Positions 1 through 9,580 of a DNA stretch of 64,000 nucleotides are shown here, piece by piece. The first letter of the stretch is position 1; each line of letters begins with the position of its first letter. The stretch comes from Pseudoduganella buxea (GTDB taxonomy: Bacteria > Pseudomonadota > Gammaproteobacteria > Burkholderiales > Burkholderiaceae_D), in the NCBI RefSeq assembly GCF_009720835.1, contig NZ_WNKZ01000013.1:21351-85350 (forward strand), written 5' to 3'. Under the pieces are notes generated by a model that saw only the letters and a list, made by a program, of their open reading frames with translations, did not search any database and had not been told where the DNA came from. The position numbers were made by a program, and so were the translations under genes.

Positions 1-1
1 G

Positions 2-736
2 CGCCTGGAACGCGAGTTCGACATGGACCTGATCACGACGGCACCGACCGTCGTGTACGAAGTCGAACGCCGCGACGGCACCATCATGAACGTCGACAAT
101 CCGTCGCGCATGCCGGACCCGTCGCACATCACGGAAGTGCGGGAACCGATCGTCACGGTCAACCTGTATATGCCGCAGGAATATGTCGGCTCCGTCATCA
201 CCCTGTGCATCGCCAAGCGCGGCCTGCAGCTGGACATGGCCTACCACGGCCGCCAGGTCAAGCTGGTGTATGAGATGCCGATGGCCGAGATCGTGCTGGA
301 CTTCTTCGACAAGCTGAAATCGACCTCGCGCGGCTACGCCTCGATGGACTATGAGTTCAAGGAATACCGCGCCGCCGACGTCGTCAAGGTCGACATGCTG
401 ATCAACAGCGAGAAGGTCGACGCGCTGGCCATCATCGTGCACCGCTCGAACGCGCCGTACCGCGGCCGCGCCGTGGCGGCCAAGATGCGCGAACTGATCC
501 CGCGCCAGATGTTCGACGTGGCCATCCAGGCCGCCATCGGCTCGAACATCATCTCGCGCGAGAACGTCAAGGCGCTGCGCAAGAACGTGCTGGCCAAGTG
601 CTACGGCGGCGACATCTCCCGCAAGAAGAAACTGCTGGAGAAGCAGAAGGCCGGTAAGAAGCGCATGAAGCAGGTGGGTTCCGTCGAGATCCCGCAAGAG
701 GCATTCCTGGCAATTCTTCAAGTGGAAGAGAAATGA
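2..736 (+). CDS. lepA: Elongation factor 4 (LepA), C-terminal part
   Basis: The gene enters from outside the window and only its last 244 codons are present. LepA is a ribosome-bound GTPase that back-translocates or remodels stalled ribosomes. The visible part starts in the EF-G-like domain ([19 protein letters not shown]) and contains the LepA-specific C-terminal domain with [11 protein letters not shown] and a basic tail ending in [28 protein letters not shown]. The GTPase domain is missing because of the window edge, not because of truncation. The stop overlaps the lepB start by four bases (ATGA), the usual lepA-lepB coupling. Confidence 0.96.
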   Translation, partial: RLEREFDMDLITTAPTVVYEVERRDGTIMNVDNPSRMPDPSHITEVREPIVTVNLYMPQEYVGSVITLCIAKRGLQLDMAYHGRQVKLVYEMPMAEIVLDFFDKLKSTSRGYASMDYEFKEYRAADVVKVDMLINSEKVDALAIIVHRSNAPYRGRAVAAKMRELIPRQMFDVAIQAAIGSNIISRENVKALRKNVLAKCYGGDISRKKKLLEKQKAGKKRMKQVGSVEIPQEAFLAILQVEEK

Positions 737-1653
737 CACTGCAAAGCATCCTGGGCAATTTCGCGCTGATCCTGTTCGTCCTGATGGTCGTGACGGGGAT
801 CATCTGGGTCCTGGACTTGGTCGTGCTGTCGAAACAGCGCCGCGCCGCCGCCGACAAGGCGCTGGCCGACTACGATGCCCGCACGGCCAAGCTGACGGCC
901 GACGGCATCAAGCTCGACAGCAACACGGCCAGCCGTTCGCAGATCGAGGCGGCCTTGCTGCGCCAGCCGACGTGGATCGAGTATTCGGGCAGCTTCTTCC
1001 CCGTCATCGCGCTGGTGTTCTGCCTGCGCTCGTTCCTGTACGAGCCGTTCAAGATCCCGTCGTCGTCGATGGTGCCGACCCTGCTGGTGGGCGACCTGAT
1101 CCTCGTGAACAAGTTCACCTACGGCATTCGCCTGCCCATCATCAACCAGAAGATCGTCCAGCTGAACGATCCCCAGCGGGGCGACGTGATGGTGTTCAAG
1201 TATCCGATGGACATGAGCCAGGACTACATCAAGCGCGTCGTCGGCGTGCCTGGTGATAAGATCACCTACGAGAACAAGAAACTGACCGTCAACGGCAAGC
1301 CCATCAGTTATGCCGCGCAGGACGATTACCTGGACGACGAAAGCCTCGTCTACAAGAAGCAGTTCAAGGAAAACCTGTCCGGCGTCGAGCACCGCATCCT
1401 GAACGACGACCGGGCACCGACCTTGAACTACGGCGACGTGCGCGACTTCCCGAACAAGGAAGCGTGCACCTACAGCTCGGAAGGCTTCACGTGTGTCGTG
1501 CCAGCTGGCAACTACTTCATGATGGGCGACAACCGCGACAACAGCGCGGACAGCCGCTACTGGGGTTTTGTGCCTGACAAGAATATCGTTGGCAAGGCCG
1601 TCGCCGTGTGGATGAACCTGTCCAACCCGCGCCGGATCGGCGCCATCCACTAA
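733..1653 (+). CDS. lepB: Signal peptidase I
   Basis: This inner-membrane serine protease removes signal peptides from exported proteins. The 306-residue product has two membrane segments (about residues 8-32 and 86-102). The catalytic serine is S112 in the PSSSM motif and the general-base lysine is K167 in [12 protein letters not shown]. The conserved [17 protein letters not shown] box follows near the C-terminus. Its start overlaps the lepA stop, so translation is probably coupled. The length fits the betaproteobacterial family. It is likely essential, and the large secreted glycan-enzyme set in this window would depend on it. Confidence 0.96.
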   Translation: MTLQSILGNFALILFVLMVVTGIIWVLDLVVLSKQRRAAADKALADYDARTAKLTADGIKLDSNTASRSQIEAALLRQPTWIEYSGSFFPVIALVFCLRSFLYEPFKIPSSSMVPTLLVGDLILVNKFTYGIRLPIINQKIVQLNDPQRGDVMVFKYPMDMSQDYIKRVVGVPGDKITYENKKLTVNGKPISYAAQDDYLDDESLVYKKQFKENLSGVEHRILNDDRAPTLNYGDVRDFPNKEACTYSSEGFTCVVPAGNYFMMGDNRDNSADSRYWGFVPDKNIVGKAVAVWMNLSNPRRIGAIH

Positions 1654-1662
1654 GGAGCGGCA

Positions 1663-2073
1663 ATGCAAGGGTCAATCCGGAACCGGGCCGGCGCACAGCG
1701 CGGCATCTCCCTGGTGGGCCTGATCGTCGTGCTGGCCGTGCTCGGTGTGCTGGGCTTGCTGGCCATGCAGGTCGCGCCCACCTATGTGGAGTACCGCGCC
1801 ATCAAGGGCGCCATTGCCAAGGCCAAGACGGCCGGCACGACACCGCAGGAAATCCGCGCCTCGTTCGACCGCAGCGCCGAGGCCAACTATATTTCCTCGA
1901 TCACGGGCCGCGATCTGTCGGTCGAGCGCGTCGATGGCGAGATGGAAGTGTCGTTCGCCTACGACCGCAAGATCCACCTGGTGGGCCCGGCCAGCCTGCT
2001 GCTCGAATACAGCGGCTCGACCGCGAGGAACGGACCCGCCCCCGCAGTGGCGGGCGCCGACAAGGCGCAATGA
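1663..2073 (+). CDS. DUF4845 family membrane-anchored protein
   Basis: This is a 136-residue protein of unknown function with one N-terminal hydrophobic helix ([21 protein letters not shown]) preceded by QRGI, resembling a type IV pilin-like N-terminus. The rest is a small soluble domain ([18 protein letters not shown] and following). DUF4845 genes are normally found between lepB and rnc in Betaproteobacteria, as here, and this position supports the call. An AGGAG ribosome site lies six bases before the ATG. The stop overlaps an upstream in-frame ATG of rnc at 2070. Its role is not known. Confidence 0.85.
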   Translation: MQGSIRNRAGAQRGISLVGLIVVLAVLGVLGLLAMQVAPTYVEYRAIKGAIAKAKTAGTTPQEIRASFDRSAEANYISSITGRDLSVERVDGEMEVSFAYDRKIHLVGPASLLLEYSGSTARNGPAPAVAGADKAQ

Positions 2074-2090
2074 CAGGAACCCGATCATCG

Positions 2091-2879
2091 ATGAATTTAC
2101 AGTTATTGCAAACACGGCTAGGCCACACGTTCCAGGATGCTGGCTTGCTGCAGCAGGCCCTGACACATCGCAGCCACAGCAGTTTGCATAACGAACGCCT
2201 GGAGTTCCTGGGCGACTCGATCCTGAACTGCGTCGTGGCCGCCATCCTGTACGAACGCTACAACGCCATCGACGAGGGCGACCTGTCGCGCCTGCGCGCC
2301 AACCTCGTCAAGCAGCAGTCCCTGTTCGAAATCGCCCAGAAGCTGGAGCTGTCGCAGTTCCTGCGCCTGGGCGAGGGCGAACTGAAGTCGGGCGGCTTCC
2401 GCCGCCCGTCGATCCTGGCCGATACGCTCGAAGCCCTGCTGGGCGCCGTCTTCCTCGATGCCGGCTTCGATGCGGCCGCCCGGACCATCCGCGCCTTCTA
2501 CATCCCCATCCTCGATTCCGTGGACCCGCGTACCCTGGGCAAGGATGCCAAGACCCTGCTGCAGGAATTCCTGCAAAGCAAGAAGATCTCGCTGCCGCTG
2601 TACAACGTCGTCGCCACCCACGGCGCCGCGCACAGCCAGGAATTCGAGATCGAATGCCTGGTGCCGAAACTGGGCATCCAGGTCTACGGCCGGGGCGGCA
2701 GCCGCCGTGCCGGCGAACAGGCGGCGGCCAAGCTGGCGCTGGAAGTGGCCGAAACGGCCATGCAACGAGCGCCCGCCGCCGCCCGCAAGAGCAAGCCCCG
2801 CGCCGCCCAGCTGAAGCTGGCGGGCATCGCCACGGTCCAGAACGACCCCCCGGCGGAAACAAAGCTCGCCAACAAATAA
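2091..2879 (+). CDS. rnc: Ribonuclease III
   Basis: RNase III cuts double-stranded RNA, including rRNA precursors. The 262-residue product shows the signature [13 protein letters not shown], the second acidic motif [16 protein letters not shown] and a C-terminal double-stranded RNA-binding domain ([14 protein letters not shown] to [11 protein letters not shown]). A lysine/alanine-rich tail of about 45 residues follows. I chose ATG 2091 because [14 protein letters not shown] aligns with the usual N-terminus. An in-frame ATG at 2070 overlapping the previous stop would add seven residues. The rnc-era pair is conserved. Confidence 0.95.
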   Translation: MNLQLLQTRLGHTFQDAGLLQQALTHRSHSSLHNERLEFLGDSILNCVVAAILYERYNAIDEGDLSRLRANLVKQQSLFEIAQKLELSQFLRLGEGELKSGGFRRPSILADTLEALLGAVFLDAGFDAAARTIRAFYIPILDSVDPRTLGKDAKTLLQEFLQSKKISLPLYNVVATHGAAHSQEFEIECLVPKLGIQVYGRGGSRRAGEQAAAKLALEVAETAMQRAPAAARKSKPRAAQLKLAGIATVQNDPPAETKLANK

Positions 2880-2894
2880 ACCGAGATTCACACC

Positions 2895-3797
2895 ATGACA
2901 GACGCACCCACCACCGCGGCATTTCGCTGCGGCTATATCGCCATCGTCGGCCGCCCGAACGTGGGCAAATCGACGCTGATGAACACGCTGATCGGCGCCA
3001 AGGTCAGCATCACGTCGCGCAAGGCCCAGACGACGCGTCACCGCATCACCGGCATCCAGACCGTGCCCGACGCCCAGTTCATCTACGTCGACACGCCCGG
3101 CTTCCAGACGCGGCACGCCAATGCGCTGAACAAGACGCTGAACAAGACCGTCACCAACACGCTCGACTCGTCGGACGTGATCCTGTACCTGGTCGAGGCG
3201 GGCACCTTCGGCCCGGCCGACCAGCAGGTGGTGGACCTGCTGCCGAAAAACGTGCCGGTGATCCTGGTGATCAACAAGTCCGACCGGGTCAAGGACAAGG
3301 CCGTGCTGCTGCCGTTCGCCCAGCAGGTGGCGGCCAAGTTCGACTTCGCCGCCGTCGTGCCCGTATCGGCCAAGCTGCGCTTCCAGCTGGACGGCCTGCA
3401 GAACGAAATCAAGCGCTTCCTGCCCGAGAACGCCCCCGTCTTCGGCGAGGACGACATCACGGACCGCAGCGAGAAATTCCTCGCCTCCGAAATCGTCCGT
3501 GAAAAGCTGTTCCGCTTCGTCGGCGACGAACTGCCGTACACCAGCACGGTGCTGATCGAGAAATTCGAACAGGAAGGCAACCTGCGCCGCGTCTTCGCCG
3601 CCATCCTCGTCGAACGGGACGGCCACAAGGCCATGATCATCGGCAACAAGGGCGCCCGGCTGAAGGAAGTGTCCAGCCAGTCGCGCCTGGACATGGAGCG
3701 CCTGTTCGGCGGCCCGGTCTACCTGGAGATCTGGGTCAAGGTCAAATCCGGCTGGGCCGACAACGAAGCCGGCCTGCGCGCCTACGGCTACGAATAA
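2895..3797 (+). CDS. era: GTPase Era
   Basis: Era is an essential GTPase that binds the 3' end of 16S rRNA during small-subunit assembly. The 300-residue product shows the P-loop GRPNVGKS (residues 19-26), DTPG (66-69) and NKSD (127-130). The KH domain is recognised by [18 protein letters not shown]. The length and order are standard. It follows rnc by 15 bases, forming the widespread rnc-era operon. The stop is only seven bases before the first possible start of recO, so the odd recO leader lies directly behind it. Confidence 0.97.
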   Translation: MTDAPTTAAFRCGYIAIVGRPNVGKSTLMNTLIGAKVSITSRKAQTTRHRITGIQTVPDAQFIYVDTPGFQTRHANALNKTLNKTVTNTLDSSDVILYLVEAGTFGPADQQVVDLLPKNVPVILVINKSDRVKDKAVLLPFAQQVAAKFDFAAVVPVSAKLRFQLDGLQNEIKRFLPENAPVFGEDDITDRSEKFLASEIVREKLFRFVGDELPYTSTVLIEKFEQEGNLRRVFAAILVERDGHKAMIIGNKGARLKEVSSQSRLDMERLFGGPVYLEIWVKVKSGWADNEAGLRAYGYE

Positions 3798-3804
3798 AGC
3801 CACG

Positions 3805-5043
3805 ATGCGGAAACGCGGCAAGACGGTTGAGGCCGTGTCCACTATTCGCACTCTGGGGGCGGAGCAGGGGTTCCGGGAGGCATCGCTTCCCGCCTGCGCA
3901 GCGGGTGATGGCATCCAGGCCATCACCCCTGCAGACCCCGACATAGACACGAGCTCGGCCGTTCATTCATCCAGTCCCACTGCTGTCGGGACCGTGTCCA
4001 CGTCGGGGTCTGACCCCATTGTGGACACGGACCCGGCCTTGGAAGCGCATCAGCAAGGTGTCGCCTATGCCGTAGTGGCCGAGCCCGTGTCGCGATCCGT
4101 GCCTGGAGAGGTGATGGCCGGCATGCCATCACCCGCTACGCCGGCGGAAAGCGATGCTTCCCGAAACCCCGGCTCCACCCCCGAGGTCGCCAGCACCGAT
4201 GTCGCTATTGCCGAGGCCGTGTCCACCGTGGGGTCAGACCCCGACAAGGACACGGCCTCCGCAGTAGCCACCGCCCCCACACCCATCCCACCCCCCACCC
4301 AGGTGCGCCGGCGCGCGGCGCCCCGTACCGCCGGCACGCGGGTGCAGGGCCAGCCGGCCTTCGTGCTGCACAGCTATCCGTACAAGGAAACCAGCCTCAT
4401 CGTCGAATTGCTGACGCGCGACTTCGGCCGCGTGGCGCTGATCGCGAAAGGGGCCAAGCGGCCGCACTCGCAGTTGCGGGGCGTGCTGCAGACCTTCCAG
4501 CCCCTGTCGGCCAGCTGGACCGGCAAGAACGAGCTGCGCACCCTGACGGACGCGGACTGGGTCGGCGGCATGCTGCCGCTGGAGAAGACGGCGCTGCTGT
4601 GCGGCTTCTACCTGAACGAGCTGCTGGTGAAACTGCTGGCGCGCGACGATGCCCACCCGGTGCTGTTCGATCACTACGTCGCCACCCTGAACCAGCTGGC
4701 CCACCTGGAGCCGCCCCCCATCGTCTTGCGAAAGTTCGAAACGGCCCTACTTAAGGAGACGGGCGTGGCCGCCGACCTGACGCGCTGCACGGCCACGCGC
4801 ACGCGCGTGCTGGCCGAGGTACAGTACGTGGTGGAGCCCGAGCGCGGGCCCCGTCCCGTGCGCGAGGACGATGCGGCGCCGCGCGTGTCCGGCAAGACGC
4901 TGCTCGACATGGAGCGCGAGGACTACCAGGATGCCGCAACCCAGGCGCAAAGCAAGCAGCTGATGCGCTTCCTGCTGGCCTACCACCTGAACGGCACGCC
5001 GCTGAACACCCGCCAGATTCTTATCGACCTGATGCAACTGTAG
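3805..5043 (+). CDS. recO: DNA repair protein RecO with a repeat-derived N-terminal extension
   Basis: RecO loads RecA on SSB-coated single strands in the RecFOR pathway. The recognisable protein begins near residue 180 ([26 protein letters not shown], then [17 protein letters not shown]) and ends at the normal C-terminus. The preceding 165-175 residues are low-complexity ([22 protein letters not shown]) and are translated from inverted repeats at 3835-4253. No strong ribosome site marks any start. ATG 3805 gives 412 residues; GTG 4303 and GTG 4342 are in frame and give about 246 and 233 residues, the normal RecO size. The long form may therefore be an artefact of an open frame across an inserted repeat. 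Confidence 0.88.
   Translation: MRKRGKTVEAVSTIRTLGAEQGFREASLPACAAGDGIQAITPADPDIDTSSAVHSSSPTAVGTVSTSGSDPIVDTDPALEAHQQGVAYAVVAEPVSRSVPGEVMAGMPSPATPAESDASRNPGSTPEVASTDVAIAEAVSTVGSDPDKDTASAVATAPTPIPPPTQVRRRAAPRTAGTRVQGQPAFVLHSYPYKETSLIVELLTRDFGRVALIAKGAKRPHSQLRGVLQTFQPLSASWTGKNELRTLTDADWVGGMLPLEKTALLCGFYLNELLVKLLARDDAHPVLFDHYVATLNQLAHLEPPPIVLRKFETALLKETGVAADLTRCTATRTRVLAEVQYVVEPERGPRPVREDDAAPRVSGKTLLDMEREDYQDAATQAQSKQLMRFLLAYHLNGTPLNTRQILIDLMQL
3861..4176. repeat. 67-bp inverted repeat pair in the recO leader
   Basis: The arms are 3861-3927 and 4110-4176. The reverse complement of the second arm matches the first at about 58 of 67 positions by hand alignment. Each arm ends in a smaller palindrome (GGTGATGGC ... 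GCCATCACC). The pair encloses one of the nested 35-bp palindromes. Structure and divergence look like a small non-autonomous mobile or REP-like element that has decayed. No transposase is present. Confidence 0.8.
3994..4028. repeat. Nested 35-bp palindrome, copy 1
   Basis: GTGTCCAC, three bases, GGGGTCTGACCCC, three bases, GTGGACAC. The outer 8-bp arms and the inner 6-bp arms are both perfect, giving a symmetrical hairpin. It lies inside the recO leader between the two 67-bp arms. A related half unit, GTGTCCAC, is at 3835-3842. Confidence 0.85.
4219..4253. repeat. Nested 35-bp palindrome, copy 2
   Basis: Same design as the copy at 3994-4028: GTGTCCAC, three bases, GGGGTCAGACCCC, three bases, then AAGGACAC. 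The inner palindrome is perfect; the right outer arm has two changes. The same flanking word GAGGCCGTGTCCAC occurs here and at 3829-3842, so the units look duplicated. Confidence 0.82.
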
Positions 5044-5054
5044 AGAACAACAAC

Positions 5055-5813
5055 ATGAGCTACCTGCACCCCGCCTGCCCCGTCATCGACCTGGGCGTCA
5101 ATATCGACCACGTCGCCACGTTGCGCAACGCGCGCGGCACGGCCTATCCCGACCCGATCCGCGCGGCCTTGCTGGCCGAGCAGGCCGGTGCCGACTGCAT
5201 CACCCTGCACCTGCGCGAAGACCGCCGCCACATCAAGGATGCCGACGTGATTGCGCTGGCGCCGCAGCTGATGACGCGCATGAACCTGGAAGCGGCCGTG
5301 ACGCAGGAGATGATCGATTTCGCCTGCCGCATTCGCCCGGCCGACGTCTGCCTGGTGCCGGAAAAACGCACCGAGATCACCACGGAAGGGGGCCTCGACG
5401 TCGTGCGCTTCCACGCCGAGGTGGCGGCCGCCGTGAAGCAGCTGCAGGGCGAGGGCATTCGCGTGAGCCTGTTCATCGATGCGGACGAGGCGCAGATCGC
5501 CGCCGCCGCCGATGTCGGCGCGCCCGTCATCGAACTGCACACGGGTGCCTACGCGGACGCCGAAGGCGAGGCCCAGCTGGCCGAGCTGGAACGCATCAAG
5601 CGGGGCGTGCGCTGGGGCGTACAGCAGGGCCTGAAGGTCAATGCGGGCCACGGCCTGCATTACACCAACGTGCAGGCCATTGCCGCCATTCCCGATATCG
5701 CGGAGCTGAACATCGGCCACGCCATCGTCGGCCATGCCGTGTTCGTCGGCTGGGAGAATGCCGTGCGCGAGATGAAGGCCATCATGGTGTCGACCCGGCT
5801 CGGAGCGCGATGA
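5055..5813 (+). CDS. pdxJ: Pyridoxine 5'-phosphate synthase
   Basis: PdxJ condenses 1-deoxy-D-xylulose 5-phosphate with 3-amino-2-oxopropyl phosphate to make pyridoxine 5'-phosphate in the DXP-dependent vitamin B6 route. The 252-residue TIM-barrel protein shows [64 protein letters not shown] and [11 protein letters not shown], all characteristic of the family. It starts 11 bases after recO and its stop overlaps the acpS start by four bases. The recO-pdxJ-acpS order is conserved in proteobacteria. Confidence 0.97.
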   Translation: MSYLHPACPVIDLGVNIDHVATLRNARGTAYPDPIRAALLAEQAGADCITLHLREDRRHIKDADVIALAPQLMTRMNLEAAVTQEMIDFACRIRPADVCLVPEKRTEITTEGGLDVVRFHAEVAAAVKQLQGEGIRVSLFIDADEAQIAAAADVGAPVIELHTGAYADAEGEAQLAELERIKRGVRWGVQQGLKVNAGHGLHYTNVQAIAAIPDIAELNIGHAIVGHAVFVGWENAVREMKAIMVSTRLGAR

Positions 5814-6208
5814 TCCACGGCGTCGGCACGGACATCTGCAAGATCCCGCGGATCGCGCAAGCCCTGGCGCGCCACGGCGAGCGCTTCGCGCAGAAGATCC
5901 TCGGGCCGCAGGAAATGGCGGTGTACCGCGCGCGCGCCGCAGGCCATCCGACGCGGGGCGTGCGCTATGTCGCCACCCGCTTCGCCGCCAAGGAAGCGCT
6001 GTCGAAGGCCCTGGGCATCGGGCTGCGCGCGCCGATGACGTGGCCCGCCGCGCAGCTGCTGAACGCGGACAACGGCAAGCCCGAATTCGTCTGCGGGGGC
6101 GCGCTGCTGCAGTACCTGGAACAGAACCGGCTGACGGTGCAGGTCTCCGTCAGCGATGAAGAGGATTACGCGGTCGCTTTCGCGATCGTGGAGCAGGCAA
6201 GCGAATGA
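5810..6208 (+). CDS. acpS: Holo-[acyl-carrier-protein] synthase
   Basis: AcpS transfers 4'-phosphopantetheine from CoA to apo-ACP, enabling fatty-acid synthesis. The 132-residue product has the two magnesium-binding family motifs: [12 protein letters not shown] near the N-terminus and [16 protein letters not shown] in the middle. Both ends overlap neighbours by four bases (pdxJ upstream, uvrC downstream), so all three are probably one translationally coupled unit. Confidence 0.96.
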   Translation: MIHGVGTDICKIPRIAQALARHGERFAQKILGPQEMAVYRARAAGHPTRGVRYVATRFAAKEALSKALGIGLRAPMTWPAAQLLNADNGKPEFVCGGALLQYLEQNRLTVQVSVSDEEDYAVAFAIVEQASE

Positions 6209-8103
6209 CCGAACCGACGCAAGACTCCGTACCGCAAGCCGCACCGGTGCCGCCCGTGGTGAACAAGCCCACGCGCGAAGAGGTGCTGGCCACCGTGGCC
6301 AAGCTGCCGAACCTGCCGGGCGTGTACCGCTATTTCGACGCCGACGACAAGGTGCTGTATGTCGGCAAGGCGCGCGACCTGAAGAAGCGCGTATCGAGCT
6401 ACTTCCAGAAGAACCATTCGAGCCCGCGCATCGCCATGATGGTCGAACGCATCGCCCGGCTGGAGACGACGGTCACGCACAGCGAGGCCGAGGCGCTGAT
6501 CCTTGAAAACAACCTGATCAAGTCGCTGCAGCCCCGCTTCAATATCCTGTTCCGCGACGATAAATCGTATCCCTACCTGAAGCTGACGGGCGAGGACGTG
6601 CCGCGCATGGCCTACTACCGGGGCGCGGTCGACAAGAAGAACCAGTACTTCGGGCCGTTCCCGTCGGCGTGGGCCGTGAAGGAATCGATGCAGATCCTGC
6701 AGCGCGTGTTCATGCTGCGCACCTGCGAGGACAGCGTCTACCAGAACCGCACGCGCCCGTGCCTGTTGCACCAGATCGGCCGCTGCAGCGCGCCGTGCGT
6801 GGGCGCGATCCAGCCCGAGGAATACCGCACGGACGTCAACAACGCCGCGCGCTTCCTGCGCGGCCGCACCAGCGAAGTGATGGAGGAGCTGGAGAAGAAG
6901 ATGCACGGCTTCGCTTCCGACCTGAAGTTCGAGCAGGCCGCCGGCGTGCGCAACCAGATCCAGGCCCTGTCGAAGGTGCTGCACCAGCAAAGCATGGAAA
7001 CCACGGGCGACGCCGACGTCGACATCATCGCCGTGGTGGTGCAGGGCGGACGCGCCTGCGTCAACCTGGCCATGGTGCGGGGCGGGCGCCACCTGGGCGA
7101 CCGCGCCTACTTCCCCACCCACGTGATGGATGCCGAGGCCGTGGCCGAGCAGTCGATCGACGTCGAGGTGCTGGCCGCCTTCCTGGTCCAGCACTACACG
7201 GAAAAGTACATCCCCGGGGTGCTGATCCTGAACATCGAGTTCGACCAGCCGGAATTGATGATCGCCCTGCAGCAGCAGTGCGGCCACCGCATCAACCTGT
7301 TGTTCCAGCCGCAGGGCCAGCGCCGCCAGTGGCTGGAGCTGGCGCAGAAGGGCGCCGAGATCTCGCTGGCGCGGCTGCTGTCGGAACAGGGCTCGCAGCA
7401 GCTGCGCACGCGCGCGCTGGTCGATGCACTGGGCATCGAGACGGACGATATCGAAACCTTGCGCGTCGAGTGCTTCGACATCAGCCACACGCAGGGCGAG
7501 GCCACGCAGGCTTCCTGCGTCGTGTTCCATCACCACCAGATGCAGAACGGCGAATACCGCCGCTACAACATCAACGACATCACGCCGGGCGACGATTACG
7601 CCGCCATGCGCCAGGTGCTGACGCGCCGTTACGAGAAGGTGGCCAATGGCGACGGCGTCATGCCCGACATCGTGCTGATCGACGGCGGCAAGGGCCAGGT
7701 CGAGATGGCGCGCCAGGTCTTCGTCGAACTGGGGCTGGACATCGGCCTGATCGTCGGCGTGGCGAAAGGGGAGGGCCGGCGCGTGGGCCTGGAGACGCTG
7801 GTCTTCGTCGACGGCCGCGCACCGCAGGAACTGGGCAAGGAATCGGCGGCCCTGATGCTGGTGGCGATGATCCGCGATGAAGCCCACCGCTTCGCCATCA
7901 CGGGCATGCGCGCCAAGCGCGCCAAGACGCGCCAGACGTCGAGCCTGGAAGAGATCGAAGGCATCGGCGCCAAGCGCCGCCAGCGTCTGCTGGCCCGTTT
8001 CGGCGGCCTGCGCGGCGTCGTCAATGCCAGCGTGGAGGACCTGATGTCGGTGGAGGGCATATCCGGCAAGCTGGCCGAAGAGATCTACCGTCGTCTCCAT
8101 TGA
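6205..8103 (+). CDS. uvrC: Excinuclease ABC subunit C
   Basis: UvrC makes the two incisions in nucleotide excision repair. The 632-residue protein has an N-terminal GIY-YIG nuclease ([20 protein letters not shown]), a cysteine cluster ([13 protein letters not shown]), a UvrB-binding UVR motif ([14 protein letters not shown]), an RNase H-like C-terminal nuclease ([23 protein letters not shown]) and two helix-hairpin-helix repeats at the end ([18 protein letters not shown]). It overlaps acpS by four bases. The first 25 residues are family-variable, so a slightly later start is possible. Confidence 0.97.
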   Translation: MTEPTQDSVPQAAPVPPVVNKPTREEVLATVAKLPNLPGVYRYFDADDKVLYVGKARDLKKRVSSYFQKNHSSPRIAMMVERIARLETTVTHSEAEALILENNLIKSLQPRFNILFRDDKSYPYLKLTGEDVPRMAYYRGAVDKKNQYFGPFPSAWAVKESMQILQRVFMLRTCEDSVYQNRTRPCLLHQIGRCSAPCVGAIQPEEYRTDVNNAARFLRGRTSEVMEELEKKMHGFASDLKFEQAAGVRNQIQALSKVLHQQSMETTGDADVDIIAVVVQGGRACVNLAMVRGGRHLGDRAYFPTHVMDAEAVAEQSIDVEVLAAFLVQHYTEKYIPGVLILNIEFDQPELMIALQQQCGHRINLLFQPQGQRRQWLELAQKGAEISLARLLSEQGSQQLRTRALVDALGIETDDIETLRVECFDISHTQGEATQASCVVFHHHQMQNGEYRRYNINDITPGDDYAAMRQVLTRRYEKVANGDGVMPDIVLIDGGKGQVEMARQVFVELGLDIGLIVGVAKGEGRRVGLETLVFVDGRAPQELGKESAALMLVAMIRDEAHRFAITGMRAKRAKTRQTSSLEEIEGIGAKRRQRLLARFGGLRGVVNASVEDLMSVEGISGKLAEEIYRRLH

Positions 8104-8262
8104 AACGCGCATGGCGTTGTTGCGACGCCTTGCCGTACCAAAGGTGCTGTCCGCGGCCCCGGCACTTAAATTCCCCCTAACGAATCGTGCTTGCTGGCAT
8201 TAGGCCCTGCGGCAGGGTAGACTAGCGGCGCGTTATAACAATTCCTACACTCCGCCGTCTCT

Positions 8263-8847
8263 ATGCCCTTTAACATTCCGATTCTCCTGACCTGGCTGCG
8301 CGTTGCGCTGATTCCCCTGGTCGTGGGCGTGTTCTACCTTCCCGCCGCCTGGCTGCCGCTGGAAGACCGCAACCTGGCTGCCACCCTCGTCTTCATCGTT
8401 GCCGCCGTCACCGACTGGTTCGACGGCTTCCTGGCGCGCCGCTGGAACCAGACGTCGGCCTTCGGCGCCTTCCTCGACCCCGTCGCTGACAAGCTGATGG
8501 TGGCCGGCGCCTTGCTCGTGCTCGTGCAGCTCGACCGCTGCAACGCCATTCTCGCCTTCATCATCATCGGCCGCGAAATCACCATCTCGGCGCTGCGCGA
8601 ATGGATGGCGCAACTGGGCGCGTCGAAATCCGTGGCGGTGAACTCCATCGGCAAGATCAAGACGGCGGCGCAGATGACGGCCATTCCTGCGCTGCTGTAC
8701 TACGACGTCGTGCTGGGCGCGCTGGACACACGCTACTGGGGCGAGAAACTGCTGTGGCTGGCGAGCGTGCTGACGGTGTGGTCCATGCTGTATTACCTGC
8801 GCAAGGCCTGGCCATTGATCAAGGAAAAAGCCGGTACCTTGGATTAA
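8263..8847 (+). CDS. pgsA: CDP-diacylglycerol-glycerol-3-phosphate 3-phosphatidyltransferase
   Basis: PgsA makes phosphatidylglycerol phosphate from CDP-diacylglycerol and glycerol 3-phosphate at the inner membrane. The 194-residue polytopic protein contains the CDP-alcohol phosphotransferase motif DGFLARRWNQTSAFGAFLDPVAD, matching the family pattern D-G-x2-A-R-x8-G-x3-D-x3-D. Several hydrophobic segments surround it. A 159-base gap separates it from uvrC, and I see no convincing sigma-70 promoter there. The uvrC-pgsA-tRNA-Gly order is common in proteobacteria. Confidence 0.95.
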   Translation: MPFNIPILLTWLRVALIPLVVGVFYLPAAWLPLEDRNLAATLVFIVAAVTDWFDGFLARRWNQTSAFGAFLDPVADKLMVAGALLVLVQLDRCNAILAFIIIGREITISALREWMAQLGASKSVAVNSIGKIKTAAQMTAIPALLYYDVVLGALDTRYWGEKLLWLASVLTVWSMLYYLRKAWPLIKEKAGTLD

Positions 8848-8861
8848 CAATAGTGTTGCAC

Positions 8862-8889
8862 TTGACAGCCCAGCTGTATGGTCTATAAT
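8862..8889 (+). promoter_or_regulatory. Sigma-70 promoter of the tRNA array
   Basis: A perfect -35 TTGACA (8862-8867) and a perfect -10 TATAAT (8884-8889) are separated by 16 bases. The -10 is 51 bases before the first tRNA. This is the strongest promoter visible in the window. Confidence 0.93.
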
Positions 8890-8940
8890 GCTGGCCTGTT
8901 GTTGATGACGACGCAGCAAAGAAACAGTAGTTGCAGCGAA

Positions 8941-9016
8941 GCGGGAGTAGCTCAGTTGGTAGAGCGCAACCTTGCCAAGGTTGAGGTCGAGAGTTCGAGA
9001 CTCTTCTCCCGCTCCA
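8941..9016 (+). tRNA. tRNA-Gly (GCC), copy 1
   Basis: 76 nt with a seven-pair acceptor GCGGGAG/CTCCCGC, TTCGA in the T loop and an encoded CCA. The anticodon stem CAACC/GGTTG holds the loop TTGCCAA, giving anticodon GCC (glycine, codons GGC and GGU). Confidence 0.98.
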
Positions 9017-9079
9017 AAAAGTTGTCAAACATTCGCTGGGCATTGTGAGATGTTTCTGCGATAATGCGGTTCCTGAAAT

Positions 9080-9155
9080 GCGGGAGTAGCTCAGTTGGTA
9101 GAGCGCAACCTTGCCAAGGTTGAGGTCGAGAGTTCGAGACTCTTCTCCCGCTCCA
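9080..9155 (+). tRNA. tRNA-Gly (GCC), copy 2
   Basis: Identical to the copy at 8941-9016 over all 76 nt, including the encoded CCA. The 63-base spacer before it is unrelated in sequence to the later spacers. Confidence 0.98.
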
Positions 9156-9202
9156 GTCGACAGGCTGGCAGCGTAATAAAAGCAGTAAAAGAAAGCTCCG
9201 AT

Positions 9203-9278
9203 GCGGGAGTAGCTCAGTTGGTAGAGCGCAACCTTGCCAAGGTTGAGGTCGAGAGTTCGAGACTCTTCTCCCGCTCCA
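9203..9278 (+). tRNA. tRNA-Gly (GCC), copy 3
   Basis: Identical to the other three glycine copies, anticodon GCC, encoded CCA at 9276-9278. Confidence 0.98.
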
Positions 9279-9336
9279 AGAATTCAAGGACGCCAGCGGT
9301 TAACCGCGCTGGCCTCTGGTAGTAACAGTTTCCTCT

Positions 9337-9410
9337 GGCGAGGTAGCAAAGCGGTTATGCAGCGGCCTGCAAAGCCGTCTAGGTCGGTTCGACTCCGATC
9401 CTCGCCTCCA
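9337..9410 (+). tRNA. tRNA-Cys (GCA)
   Basis: 74 nt with acceptor GGCGAGG/CCTCGCC, discriminator U and encoded CCA. The anticodon loop CTGCAAA gives GCA (cysteine). It sits between glycine copies 3 and 4. Confidence 0.97.
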
Positions 9411-9437
9411 GGTTTTTTGGTGTAGTCGATACTCCAC

Positions 9438-9513
9438 GCGGGAGTAGCTCAGTTGGTAGAGCGCAACCTTGCCAAGGTTGAGGTCGAGAGTTCGAGACTC
9501 TTCTCCCGCTCCA
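9438..9513 (+). tRNA. tRNA-Gly (GCC), copy 4
   Basis: Identical to the other glycine copies. It is the last gene of the array and is followed after eight bases by a terminator. Confidence 0.98.
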
Positions 9514-9521
9514 ATATAAAG

Positions 9522-9549
9522 AAGGGCAGCCGATGTGGCTGCCCTTTTT
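9522..9549 (+). terminator. Rho-independent terminator of the tRNA array
   Basis: An 8-bp GC-rich stem GGGCAGCC/GGCTGCCC with a five-base loop, followed by TTTTT. Flanking A-T pairs extend the stem. It closes the tRNA transcript. Confidence 0.92.
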
Positions 9550-9580
9550 GCATTCCACCCCACTTGTCGGGAACGCTCGC

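Noticed and set aside
8191..8262. A promoter before pgsA (TTGCTG, TATAAC or TACACT)
   Set aside because: No pair has acceptable spacing and match.
8941..9513. A possible CRISPR array or integration hot spot
   Set aside because: The repeated units fold as full tRNAs with anticodons and CCA; no cas, integrase or attachment duplication is present.
9533..9580. ATG 9533 as start of the sulfurtransferase
   Set aside because: It falls within the tRNA terminator stem, and the encoded residues do not match the family.
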